A stretch of 64,000 nucleotides of DNA from Exobasidium rhododendri (lineage: Eukaryota; Basidiomycota; Exobasidiomycetes; Exobasidiales; Exobasidiaceae), in NCBI GenBank assembly GCA_026210745.1, contig CP110632.1, forward strand, positions 4,917,868-4,981,867, written 5' to 3'. The stretch's first letter is position 1; the number at the start of each line of letters is the position of its first letter. Shown in pieces: positions 22,516-31,706 of this stretch. A model generated the notes under the pieces. It searched no databases and had not been told where the DNA came from. It saw nothing but the letters and a program-made list of their open reading frames with translations. The position numbers and the translations under genes were made by a program.

Positions 22516-22985
22516 ACTTACTGCAGCGATACAAATTGCTCTGGGCTAACGTCCAAGGGAGTCAAGGAGGACAAAAAGAAAGCTTTTCAATCAGGCGACG
22601 ATGAATGAAGTCACATCGGCTATCTTTACCGGTTCCGGCCACCCGCCTTCGCATAGCTACACCCTCTGGACCATGCGGCCGTGAGCTCACAACTTGCGAG
22701 GTTGAAGATGTTGGTCCATAAGTAGCGACTGTATCTATAGAGAGAAGGACGAGCATATGAATAGATCAGTGTATTAGTGTACTGAAATGTGTGCAGTATC
22801 CATCGATCTTCTTAAGTCTGGAGTACCGCTATGTCCATAGAAGAATGACCGTATAAGATGGTGCATCCACCTTTTCACCCCATGTAAAAGACCAGAAATC
22901 TGGAGTCCTCAAGTACATCTTGGCGACGGGAGACTAAGACCCTCAGATACCATCAGGAGGGCGGATCTATCCAAATTATGACCAC
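22516..22985. other. intergenic
   Basis: No supported gene. It is the 3' flank of the acetyltransferase and the upstream region of the broken oxidoreductase. Confidence 0.4.
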
Positions 22986-23589
22986 ATGAGGTACGCTATC
23001 GTTGGATTTGGCAATATCGGCCAGGCCCTCGCGAGAGCCTTTGCCCGCAAGAGTATTGAGGTCTTTGTTGCTACCACGCGCAGTCCAGAGTGTTTTGCGT
23101 CTATTGCGGATACTATCGGACCAACAATTCTCCCCAAAAGCCTTGCAGAGGCAATCAAGGCGGACCTCATCTTCTTGGCTGTTCGTTTCGAGTCGCGCAA
23201 GGATGTTGCACAGGCTCTAAGTTCTTGGCAAGGGAAGATTATCGTGGACCTGACCAATGCGTATGGCGTAGCACCGGAGTAGTTGGGCGAAAGGCCGTCA
23301 TCCGTGGTTGTTGCGCAAGCTTTCACTTACGGCAGACTTGTCAAAGACTTCAATCATTTGCCTGCAGCCACCCTTCAATAAGATCCCGCGGTGCATGGCG
23401 GTAGACGGGTCATATTCTTGGCAAGCGATGATGATGATGCCGCAGAAGAGATGGGCGTCCTTGCAAAGACTCTTGAATTATCGCGTATAAGTCTTGGAGG
23501 GCTTTCAGAACGGTGGCTTGTTCGTCCAAGCACGCGGAAAGGTCTGGACTCCCTTGATCTTCAAGGACCTTGTCAGTGTCAAAGCCTGA
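22986..23589 (+). pseudogene. broken NADP-binding oxidoreductase (F420-dependent NADP reductase / NADP-binding pyrroline-reductase-like fold)
   Basis: An ATG at 22986 begins M-R-Y-A-I-V-G-F-G-N-I-G-Q-A-L, a Rossmann GxGxxG motif. The frame continues to D-L-T-N-A-Y-G and then meets TAG at 23280. The same frame stays similar to the family after the stop (V-V-A-Q-A-F, F-N-H-L-P-A-A) and meets TAA at about 23383. It resumes with D-P-A-V-H-G-G-R-R-V-I-F-L and then shifts by +1 near 23508-23511, after which L-I-F-K-D-L-V completes the usual end at 23589. The coding signal therefore survives across two nonsense codons and one frameshift. Introns do not explain the stops because the conserved frame reads through them. 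It is most likely a recently inactivated gene. Assembly error or stop readthrough are alternatives. Its bacterial-type architecture may reflect horizontal transfer (inference). Confidence 0.78.
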
Positions 23590-24262
23590 ACAGCAACGGC
23601 ACATCACGAGTATGTTTGGGCGTATTTTCCCCAGCTCGAAGTTCTATGTAATGTCCCCGGAATTGTTGTATCAGCAGAATATGAAACCCTATTTCTGATA
23701 ATGGTAAAGCTTAAAGATGGGGGCGCGCGCTTAGTGCGAGATACGAGTGCGTGTAAAAGCGCCCGGGTCTGGCTTTTTCTGCTTCCCCTTCTGATGCTTC
23801 TACGAGACCTAATTGTGGGGTAGAGAGAGCATTCAAGCCCCTGTCCAACACGTTCCAATCTCTGGTGCCGAGTAGACGCCTGTCCCTATTTGGTTTTGAC
23901 ACAAGCAAAGTGGTTGAGCCGATGAGTGACACCTGACAGCGCCAAACAATAATTCAAGAAAACACTGCTTTGCTACATAACCGAAGACGCACTCAGAGAA
24001 CTGAGAAAGGCAGGAAATGCTTTATCCGATCTTTTCGTGTCTGCCCTCGATAAAAATTATGTGTGCCTCTACGCTTGTCGTGGTCTACCAGGGTGGGACC
24101 TCACTCTCACGTTGATGCACATAGTCTTGCTGGAGAAAAGAAAATGAGATTATTCATCTAATATCATCATCAAGACAAACATTATGGGAACAAGCAGCAA
24201 GCTTGCAAGAAAGGATGCAAGATGGGAGAAAAACGAAAGTAAAGATGTTCATTGTGGAGCGA
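23590..24262. other. intergenic
   Basis: No supported gene. It is the 3' flank of the broken oxidoreductase and of the minus-strand membrane protein gene. Confidence 0.4.
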
Positions 24263-24867
24263 CTATGCAGCGCTACGTTTGCTGGGAGGATTGTGTGTGC
24301 CCGCCGGCTTGTGTGTTAGGGCATGATGACCGATCATGGCGAAAGCGACACAAGCGAGGACGCCAAAGAAGTAGGCCGGGCCTAAAGCCAGGGCCGAATA
24401 GATGTCTCCTTTGCCTAGTCGAGAAACACCAAAGGAAAGGGCACGATTCGGGCTCAAGTTGCCAAAGAAGTAGAATCCTACATTGGACCAGCCATCTAAG
24501 GTCACGATCCAGCCGAGCCAGTGCGCTTTCGAGTCTGGCAGGTCGAGGTGAGAGAAAGCCAATGCCGTCACGATGACCATAAGACCGTTCATTACCGGGC
24601 CTGTTGAGAAGAGAAATGGGAAGAAGGTTAGTGATTATGTGAGCACAGAGAAGATAGACTATTATAGCGCTAATCACCTGAATGGGCTTTGCGCCATCCT
24701 TCTGCCGATCCTGGCAACTGGAACTCGATGATCTTTCCGGGGATGATTTCGAATCCACCAACGAGGTACATCCACAATCCGACTCCGCCCAGCAATGAAG
24801 TCAGGATCATGAGAGCACCATGCCCAATCATCTGACGCTTGAGCGATTCCTGTGAGGTTCTTGTCAT
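24263..24867 (-). CDS. four-helix membrane protein resembling styrene oxide isomerase
   Basis: Two exons, complement(24263..24600, 24678..24867), 175 aa. The 77-nt intron joins A-H-S-G to P-V-M-N-G-L-M-V. The order of motifs is G-H-G-A-L-M-I near residue 15, G-L-W-M-Y-L-V-G-G-F-E-I-I-P-G, P-G-S-A-E-G-W-R-K-A-H-S-G-P-V-M-N-G, a W-S-N-V-G-F-Y-F segment, N-L-S-P-N-R-A-L-S-F-G and G-P-A-Y-F-F-G-V-L. Four hydrophobic helices of about 20 residues are visible. Length, helix count and these motifs recall bacterial styrene oxide isomerase (StyC, about 170 aa), which isomerises aryl epoxides to aldehydes in the membrane; the comparison is from memory. It is divergent from an FAD monooxygenase. If the assignment fails, it is an unassigned small membrane protein. 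Confidence 0.62.
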
Positions 24868-25283
24868 CGTGAGGGTAGATTGAGAGCAAGCTGGTGATGT
24901 AGTACTGAAAGAGAGATTTGATTTGTCAGGCCGAGTGAGTAAAAGTTGCGCTTCTTAAAGATGATTCGTGCGCGCAAAGACAAATTTCCCGATCATCTTC
25001 TTACCCCACACATCCTTATAGTCTAATTGGGCTTCTTTGTGGCCCGACCCCCGCTTTGCTATCCTGCGCTTTGTCCGCGCGCTAGTGTGGATTTAATGTG
25101 AGGAAGGGAGAGGCGCTGTGGCTTGTACCCATCCAAATGTTTGACTTTAGGGTTTAGCCATAACGGCAAAAGGGCCCTGCCTCATCACTGACTGAAAAGT
25201 CAAGGACACAAGAAGACCGTTTCCCCGCTGTACCATATAATGTTGCGCTTCCCCGCTCACTCTCAGTCTTGCCCCTTGAAACA
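24868..25283. promoter_or_regulatory. shared divergent promoter of membrane protein and FAD monooxygenase
   Basis: This 416-bp spacer separates the two divergent starts (24867 and 25284), which suggests joint control. CATATAATG near 25234 may be the TATA region of the monooxygenase. No coding frame of interest was seen. Confidence 0.45.
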
Positions 25284-27424
25284 ATGTCGAACATCACTTC
25301 TCCCTACAATGGTCCTGACGAGGCGTGGGTGTTCAGTCCAACCTTTCCTCGGTTCAACACCACTATGGAGAGCAGCAAGGCACCCTACGTAGCCTATGTG
25401 CTCACAACTGTCTTTGTACTGCTTAGTTTCAGTCTCATCGGCCAAGTCTTCCGCAGCCTGGCCGTCGAGTATCTGACGTGCACCAACCATACTCCTGATC
25501 TGGGCAAACCTCGACCCGGTGGCAAGATCAGAGGGACGTGTGTTGTTGCTGGTGGGAGGTGAGAGCCGTGCGTTGATGATTGTATAACTATACATAAGTT
25601 GACATCCTCTTGCGTGCCTTAATGTAGCATTGGAGGAATGACCGTCGCCCGAGCAATGAGTGCGCACTTTGACCGCGTCGTTGTGGTGGAACCCGACACG
25701 GTGCTCGAAGGGAAGAGAAGCCGTGTAGGTCAATGGGCGCAGGTCCATGGCTTCCACACGGTCGTCATCCGCACCATGACGGCCCTTTTCCCCGATTTCC
25801 GTCGAGATGTCGCCAAGGTAAAGGGACAGTGAGTGTGCCAACCTTATTCTTGCTGATGTAGGAGAAGGAACTGAACACTTCACAAGCAGCTTCTTCCAGA
25901 TGAAGACGACCAACTGGCAGCTGGGCAGGCTCGCCCTACCGTATGCCAAGAACATGGAATTTGAAGAGCTCGGAATGTCACGCATGGGGTGAGTCTGTAG
26001 TGTGCCACACTGCCGCCGAGGGGAACGACTACTGAACAGTAACACGTTGTTCAGCCTCGAGACGGTCATCAGGCAGTCGATGGCCAAATGCGATCCAAAG
26101 ATCGAAGTTGTCGCAGGGCTAGTGACAGGGTTCTGTCCTACTCCGGATGGAAAGAGTGTCGACAGCGTCTTTGTGCGCACAAATGATCACGAGGACAAGA
26201 TCATAAAGGCAGCCTTACTCATCGACTGTAGTGGACCGTCCTGCGCGGGATCAAAGTGGATTGGAAGACCACGCAACAGCACCAACACTGCCTCTTCTGA
26301 GGTGACCACCAGCTGGGGACCGGTCAAAAGGATGCAGTACTATCCAGCAGTAGCATACTCCACCGCCCAATGGAAAGTGCCCGACGAATTGCTAAACGAG
26401 CGCCCTCCCATTCCAGGATGTCCTAATAGCTGGGACGAAGGCGGTTACGTCTATATGGTGCACCCTTCCCCCGGCGTCGATTCACGGGCGACATTCATCT
26501 TCATGGCGGAGGACAATACTGTCATCTTTGCCGCTCCGTGTAAAGGCGTTGCGCCAGAGGATCTGCCAGGCAGTGTGGACGAGTTCCAAGCATGGCTAGA
26601 GTCAGTACAGAAGACGAGCAATGGCAAGCAAGTCCCGCCGTGGGTCTATGCCATTCTTGACTTCTCCCGCAAGGCCCAGCAAAAATACAAGACCGACATC
26701 ACTTTTCACAAGGTGAGCACAACAGTTGCCTTGAGCCTACTAACTCTACTTATATGAGTGTTTACAAATTCACAGTTCAAGTTCACCAACTGCCACAAGC
26801 TCCGCTACGATCAGACGACAACACCGCACAACTTTGTCGCTGCTGGCGATTCGGTGGTCCGTGTGAATCCGATCTTCGGGTGAGTGTGGCGGTCGATCAG
26901 AGCGTCTCTTGGATATCAGAGGACTCACCCCCGTCGAACATGGACTATAAACAGCATGGGCGTGTCTAAGTTGTGCTCGGATGTCGCCACACTAGATCAG
27001 GCTCTTCGTCAGACTGAAGTCGATATTCGCCTCGATGGCTCCCATGCACTTCCCGCCGGATTCGCCAAGAGCTACTTCAAGAAGCAGATGCCCAGGGCTT
27101 TCTGGCTTCTTCTCCTGACAAAGTGGTACGGTGAGTCGATCTTGGCGCCCCTTCCTTCTTGAGCGTACATTTGACCATCGTCATACTGCAATCATATCAG
27201 ACTTCGGATCGGACAAGTGCAAGCCTCTTGATCCCGGCGAGACGTTGGCGGAGGGCACTCTTTTCCGTTGGTTCTTGAACGGTCTACTGGATGTGGCAGG
27301 TCGAGATCCCGCTGTAGCGGCGACCGTCTCACGGGTCCTTTTTCTTGATGCCCCTCCCACCGACTTAGGTGCACCCAGTGTTGTTGCCAGATCCTTGTTG
27401 TCTTCTTTGATGGGCGCGAGGTAA
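25284..27424 (+). CDS. membrane-anchored FAD-dependent monooxygenase
   Basis: Seven exons: 25284..25558, 25628..25828, 25890..25988, 26040..26712, 26776..26879, 26955..27130 and 27201..27424; 583 aa. A single hydrophobic helix (about residues 33-58) precedes the Rossmann motif V-V-A-G-G-S-I-G-G-M, which is split by intron 1 and followed by V-V-V-V-E-P-D. The second FAD site is A-A-G-D-S-V-V-R-V-N-P-I-F-G, typical of the phenol-hydroxylase/squalene-epoxidase-like group; it ends exon 5. Exon 3 could start 3 nt earlier (AAG/CAG acceptor choice). The end may instead splice from 27420 to 27476 and add ten residues (F-L-P-T-L-A-L-R-I-M). The anchor suggests ER association. Its divergent partner is the isomerase-like membrane protein, so an epoxidase role is attractive but unproven. 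Confidence 0.83.
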
Positions 27425-28244
27425 AATTATCCTCATCAGCACAAAGATAGCAATCTATTGATTCATATCACCAGGTTTTTACCCACTCTTGCTCTTCGGA
27501 TCATGTAAACGAATGAATACTCTCGCACGCCAAAGAATCAGCCTTGATATAGCGAGACAACACCATTGTACCAAACGGCACAGCTAGTTGCCAGCGTAAA
27601 CAACGGGTGTTGGCACTTTGCAAGAGGGATTAAAGTGCTCTCTCCCTTGCAAGCAGACAGCAGACTGTACCTCTTAAGATACTTTTGCCTTCTTCTGAAG
27701 CTGATAAACATAGACGGCTCGGCTTTCTCCCTTTGCTTTGAATCCAAATTGAAAGCTTGGGAGAAAGTTGAACATAAAGAGAGCCGAGCTTCTTAATGAA
27801 GTGCTCTACACGTACTTGTACAACTTTAATGGTTTAAAGGGAACTATAATGCCACTATTCCACTTGTGTCGCTTTAGCATTCAAAAGGATGATAGTGTGC
27901 TCTTCGTAGCGTCAGATATCTTATCGTATCAATGGTAGCAGATAGAGAGAGGATTTGCGGGGAACTTTGGTCCAGGCACGGCAGATGAATGCTCTTGTCG
28001 ATTATGGAAGACAAGGAAAGGGTATCATTGACAAACCCCGTGTCACGACATGTCAATCTTCCGAAGTGAGCAGAAGAGAGCTAATCACGGCTTACTCAGC
28101 AATACTGGAAGAGATAACGTGCTACTTATCAGCACATACGAAGATTGCTCGCGGCAGTCTGAGCAACACAATCAATCATGAACATTTTAGTGTCTAAAAG
28201 TACGGTACACTAAAGACAATTTCTCCTTAGGGCAAAGAACAATT
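27425..28244. other. intergenic, convergent 3' flanks
   Basis: Region between the 3' ends of the FAD monooxygenase and the minus-strand hydrolase. No supported gene. Confidence 0.4.
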
Positions 28245-29012
28245 TTAGCCAGCCTTTTTAAAAGCTTGCACGACCTGGTCGACAGAGCAGACTGCGTGTG
28301 CAAATGCCGGTGCATTTACAGTAATTGCTGCAGAGAGTCGCTCTTCAGTGAATCCAGCTGTGCCATCGGTCGTCATTGTGACGTTATATCCGAGCTCGAC
28401 TGCATTTCTGCCACTATTTTCCTGCCAAAGAAGAGAAGAAGCGTTCAGAACCTATCTCTCTTCACACAAGCTTTAGTTCAAGTGCTCACCACACAAGTGA
28501 GAGCTTCCAGTCCACAAATGACAATGTATTCGATTCCATGCCTCTTCAGCTGATGATCTAGATCCGTGTTTGCGAAACCAGAAGTAGACCAATGGTTGCT
28601 CACCACGATATCACCGGATCGTGCAAGAAGATCCTTGTGGAATTGCGCACCGTTGGATCCTAGTTCCGAAAAGCGGCTTGCTTTGGCGGAACTTTGTGTG
28701 GGAGTAAGATGCTTCCAGTCATCATAGTCACCGTCCCGAAAGTTGCGATGAGGTGCGTAAAGAACAAGAATTGAGGCCGCCAGAGCAGCTGTTTTGAGCT
28801 TGACTAGCTTTCGGACAAGATCTTGCTTTTCAAGCGATTCCTGAAGGAAGGAGTACATCTTCCCATCTGTGTGAGAAGAAAAAGCTTGTCAATAGGGATC
28901 CATTCTCAATCGTGTAAGAGGACTTACCCTCTGCTAAGAAGTCGTTGATGGGGTCAATGATAATGAGAGCAGTCTTGCTCTTTTCGTAGTTAGGAGGAGT
29001 CAAGCTTGCCAT
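28245..29012 (-). CDS. isochorismatase-family cysteine hydrolase
   Basis: Three exons, complement(28245..28421, 28490..28866, 28928..29012), 212 aa. A-L-I-I-I-D-P-I-N-D-F-L gives the catalytic Asp20. N-H-W-S-T-S-G-F-A-N-T-D-L-D is the family central motif. I-V-I-C-G-L-E-A-L-T-C-V gives the nucleophile Cys153, joined by intron 2 to the continuing N-A-V-E-L-G-Y-N-V-T-M. Introns are 61 and 68 nt with GTAAGT and GTGAGC donors. The fold covers isochorismatases, nicotinamidases and N-carbamoyl amidohydrolases; the sequence resembles the small fungal amide-hydrolase-like group rather than true isochorismatases. No signal peptide is visible. A half-site AAAGTCCG lies about 235 bp upstream. Confidence 0.88.
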
Positions 29013-29614
29013 AGCGGAGAAGTATGAATAGTATGGGGTGGTGGGTGGTGACTATGTACTAAATGAAGATAGATCAACTATTTGCACCTCTTTTATACCT
29101 GCGCTTTTCTTACCGTTTGCCTTTCTCCCGAGCTTAATCCCAGAGCAGGACCAAATATGAGCAACAGTCTTTCTCCGGGCTTTTCAGTCACTCCGGGCTC
29201 GTAGAATGAAAATATTTAGCCCGAGCTCGGTAAATGTCAGGGCTGAAAAGTCCGAATCTGAACGCGTTTTGCTCTTGCAGCAATAGCTCGGAGTTTTGAA
29301 ATCCCGGATACCAAGAAAGACACGGGCGAGAGAAATAAAGTCAAGGCAGCGTGCCGATATAGTGGATGAGCACGATTCCTTCCAACATGAAAGGGATGTG
29401 AGCAAATGTCGTGTGCACTGTTATTGTATATTGCACTTTATTACAAGTATGAACAGGAAATACTGGCGATGGAGAGACATCAATAACGATGAAATCTAGG
29501 GAGGTGCTACTAAGCTGCAAGGCACTCGCACATATTCGACGCAGATAATGGACGTGATTCTTGACTACTTGAGATATTCTACCAGGTAATCTTCATGCCC
29601 AAGTGGTGTGTAAG
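29013..29614. promoter_or_regulatory. upstream region of hydrolase gene, CCCGG/CTCGG-rich
   Basis: Includes AAAGTCCG at 29247-29254 and several CCGGGCT / CCCGAGCTCGG motifs between 29177 and 29320, plausible Zn2Cys6 targets. No gene was seen. Confidence 0.4.
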
Positions 29615-30394
29615 CTACCTTCGACGGTGTCGTACGCTACTATACGACTCACCAAGAAGAGTGAAATAGTTGAGCTGCTCGAAATTCTCTTCTTCGGGCA
29701 AAATCACAGCAGTATTATTGGGCTTGTCCTCGAAGTGCAGGTCCCGTCCTGAAGTACGACCACTGCTTCCACTTGGAGCTGCCTGGAAGACAGTCTCGGC
29801 ATGAGCGAATTGCTGCTGTTGACGTTCGAAATCTGCGCTTTGTCTCTGGTGTTTGAAGTCAAGTATCATCGTTGAATTCTGCTGCATTTGAACGAGGAAA
29901 GAGTCGATCTTCTCATCCTGCCGTCGAATCTTCTCGTATATTTGCGACGTCCTTACGGAAGGATCTTGCGTCTTGATCAGAGGGGCTCTCAAATAGGTGT
30001 GTCCTTCTCGGTTCAGCTTCTGAAGTAAATCGGACTGAGACCGTAAGATCTTGACAGCTTCCTCCAAGCGCCTCAGAGGCAGTGACTCGTCTTGGTTGCA
30101 CTGCACTGCAAGGGTAAACTCAGGCAAAGTGGCTTGTTGTGTGCGTAGAAGCTCTGATTTTGCTCCTGAAGAGGAAGAAGGTGAATTGCGGCGTGGGTCG
30201 AGATTATCTAGAGTTGGATCATGACACGAGTCCTCAGCGTGTTGCAACAGGCAATTGATGCACGGGTATACTCGATTACACTTGACCTTGCCAAGTCTAC
30301 ATCTTGTACACGAATACGATTTGCGAAAGCGCTTTCTCGAGCTTGTCGCCAAAGTTTCACCATCTTCTTTAGTAAAACCATCTGAAGTATCCAT
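29615..30394 (-). CDS. short Zn2Cys6 DNA-binding protein, possibly truncated regulator
   Basis: A single frame of 259 aa from ATG 30394. The zinc cluster is Cys29, 32, 39, 45, 48 and 57, preceded by R-K-R-F-R-K. A Ser-rich linker and a helical region with many Gln, Arg and Glu (about residues 110-200) may form a coiled coil. There is no fungal_trans domain, and the frame ends at 29615 where full-length family members would continue for several hundred residues. A GTGAGT donor near 29650 could lead to another exon, but no continuing frame was found before the next gene. It is either a genuine short zinc-cluster protein or a 5' fragment of a decayed regulator. Confidence 0.7.
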   Translation of the reverse strand: MDTSDGFTKEDGETLATSSRKRFRKSYSCTRCRLGKVKCNRVYPCINCLLQHAEDSCHDPTLDNLDPRRNSPSSSSGAKSELLRTQQATLPEFTLAVQCNQDESLPLRRLEEAVKILRSQSDLLQKLNREGHTYLRAPLIKTQDPSVRTSQIYEKIRRQDEKIDSFLVQMQQNSTMILDFKHQRQSADFERQQQQFAHAETVFQAAPSGSSGRTSGRDLHFEDKPNNTAVILPEEENFEQLNYFTLLGESYSSVRHRRR

Positions 30395-31706
30395 CACGAT
30401 CACTTTTGCTCAACTCAGATACAAAGGTGTTGCAGGGGGGAAGAGGAAGGCAAGCTTCGAGCAAACACGTCTCACTCTGCCCTACCTATCCCTAGCTCTT
30501 CGCCGTGCAATGATTCAAGCAAATAGTCGCACATTTTGGAGTTCGAGAGTCACCCCCCCTCAAGCTACGCTCGCCACTGAGCCTGTACGAATCGCCAGCA
30601 GCTAAGATTGCCGAGCCCGAAGAGATTTTCGCACATTCCGCAGGCAAAGACCGGAGACTGGTATCTTCAATTCCTTCAAATATCACCTGCTCTGCAGTCC
30701 TTTGTGACAGCCTTGGCGCTTATCTTGCGAGTTTGTATGGGCATGATCCCCTTGATCTGTGGCCATGAGGAGATAATATACGCTTCCAATGTTCGACATC
30801 GATTATCGTGCGCGTGGATAGTCTGGAGCTAAGATGTTTTGAGGCGGCTATTCTGAGCGCATCTCATAAGAGATTTCGGCTCTGGTAACAAAATCGCTGG
30901 ACAGTATTCATAGCGTTGCCCGCAACAAGAAAATACCTGCCTTGCACTGGGCCCGTGCACGGACATCCTCCAGAAGAGGCGCTTGAAAACCCGAAAGTCC
31001 GGTGCTTTGATGCAGGATCCGAGATTAGAGTAAATCTTGATGACTTGATCTTGTCAAGAAAGTCAAAGTCCGCCTTAGTGGGCTACCACCGTGCGCTTGT
31101 CTGATTGAATCCAAACATAGCCGAAGAAGTCTCCGAGGCTAGTGTCCTGGCTTCAAATTCAAGGGCGTTCGAATAAAGACTTGCTTTTAAGTACGACACT
31201 ATATGGAAGGAGGCCCTTGTATAGATATCCTCGAGCTCTGCACAAAGCACTGTGATATTGATCTTTGCTTCCCGCCCTTAGTTCGATGTTTCTGGCCCGC
31301 TTTTCTACCTCGAATTCCCGTCAACGATACACTATGACAAGCGAAAAGATGTTACCGTTCTACGACTTCCTACCATGGGCGCACCTCGAAGACTTGTGCA
31401 ATGATGATACCATGAAAATCAGGAGCCTGCAAATTTAGCAGAGATCGCATTTATAGATAATGGTATATATCGTTGTTGGTGGCTCTCTCCATGTTGATGG
31501 CGGCAAGGCTACGTGCCTTCCCTCTTCAACCCTACATTAGCCTTCCCTCTTCAACAACGGCCCGCAACGAGAGATAACGATGCGTGTTCTCGGGCCCTTT
31601 TTTTCGCGCAGCTAAATATATACTTTTCACAAGGACTGAGATTAAGCTTCGAAGGGTAAGTTTTAGCCCGCACAGAGCTCCATATTCCTTTGTCCTCTCA
31701 AACAAA
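30395..31706. other. 1.3-kb divergent intergenic region
   Basis: Separates two divergent Zn2Cys6 genes. AAAGTCCGG (30994-31002) and AAAGTCCG (31065-31072) occur in the middle. No supported gene. Confidence 0.4.

Noticed and set aside
25284-27424. StyA-type styrene monooxygenase
   Set aside because: The Rossmann and GD motifs and the N-terminal anchor fit a different FAD monooxygenase subgroup, so no StyA label was given.
28245-29012. True isochorismatase of siderophore synthesis
   Set aside because: Only the hydrolase fold is supported; the sequence resembles the small fungal amide-hydrolase-like group and no siderophore genes are nearby.
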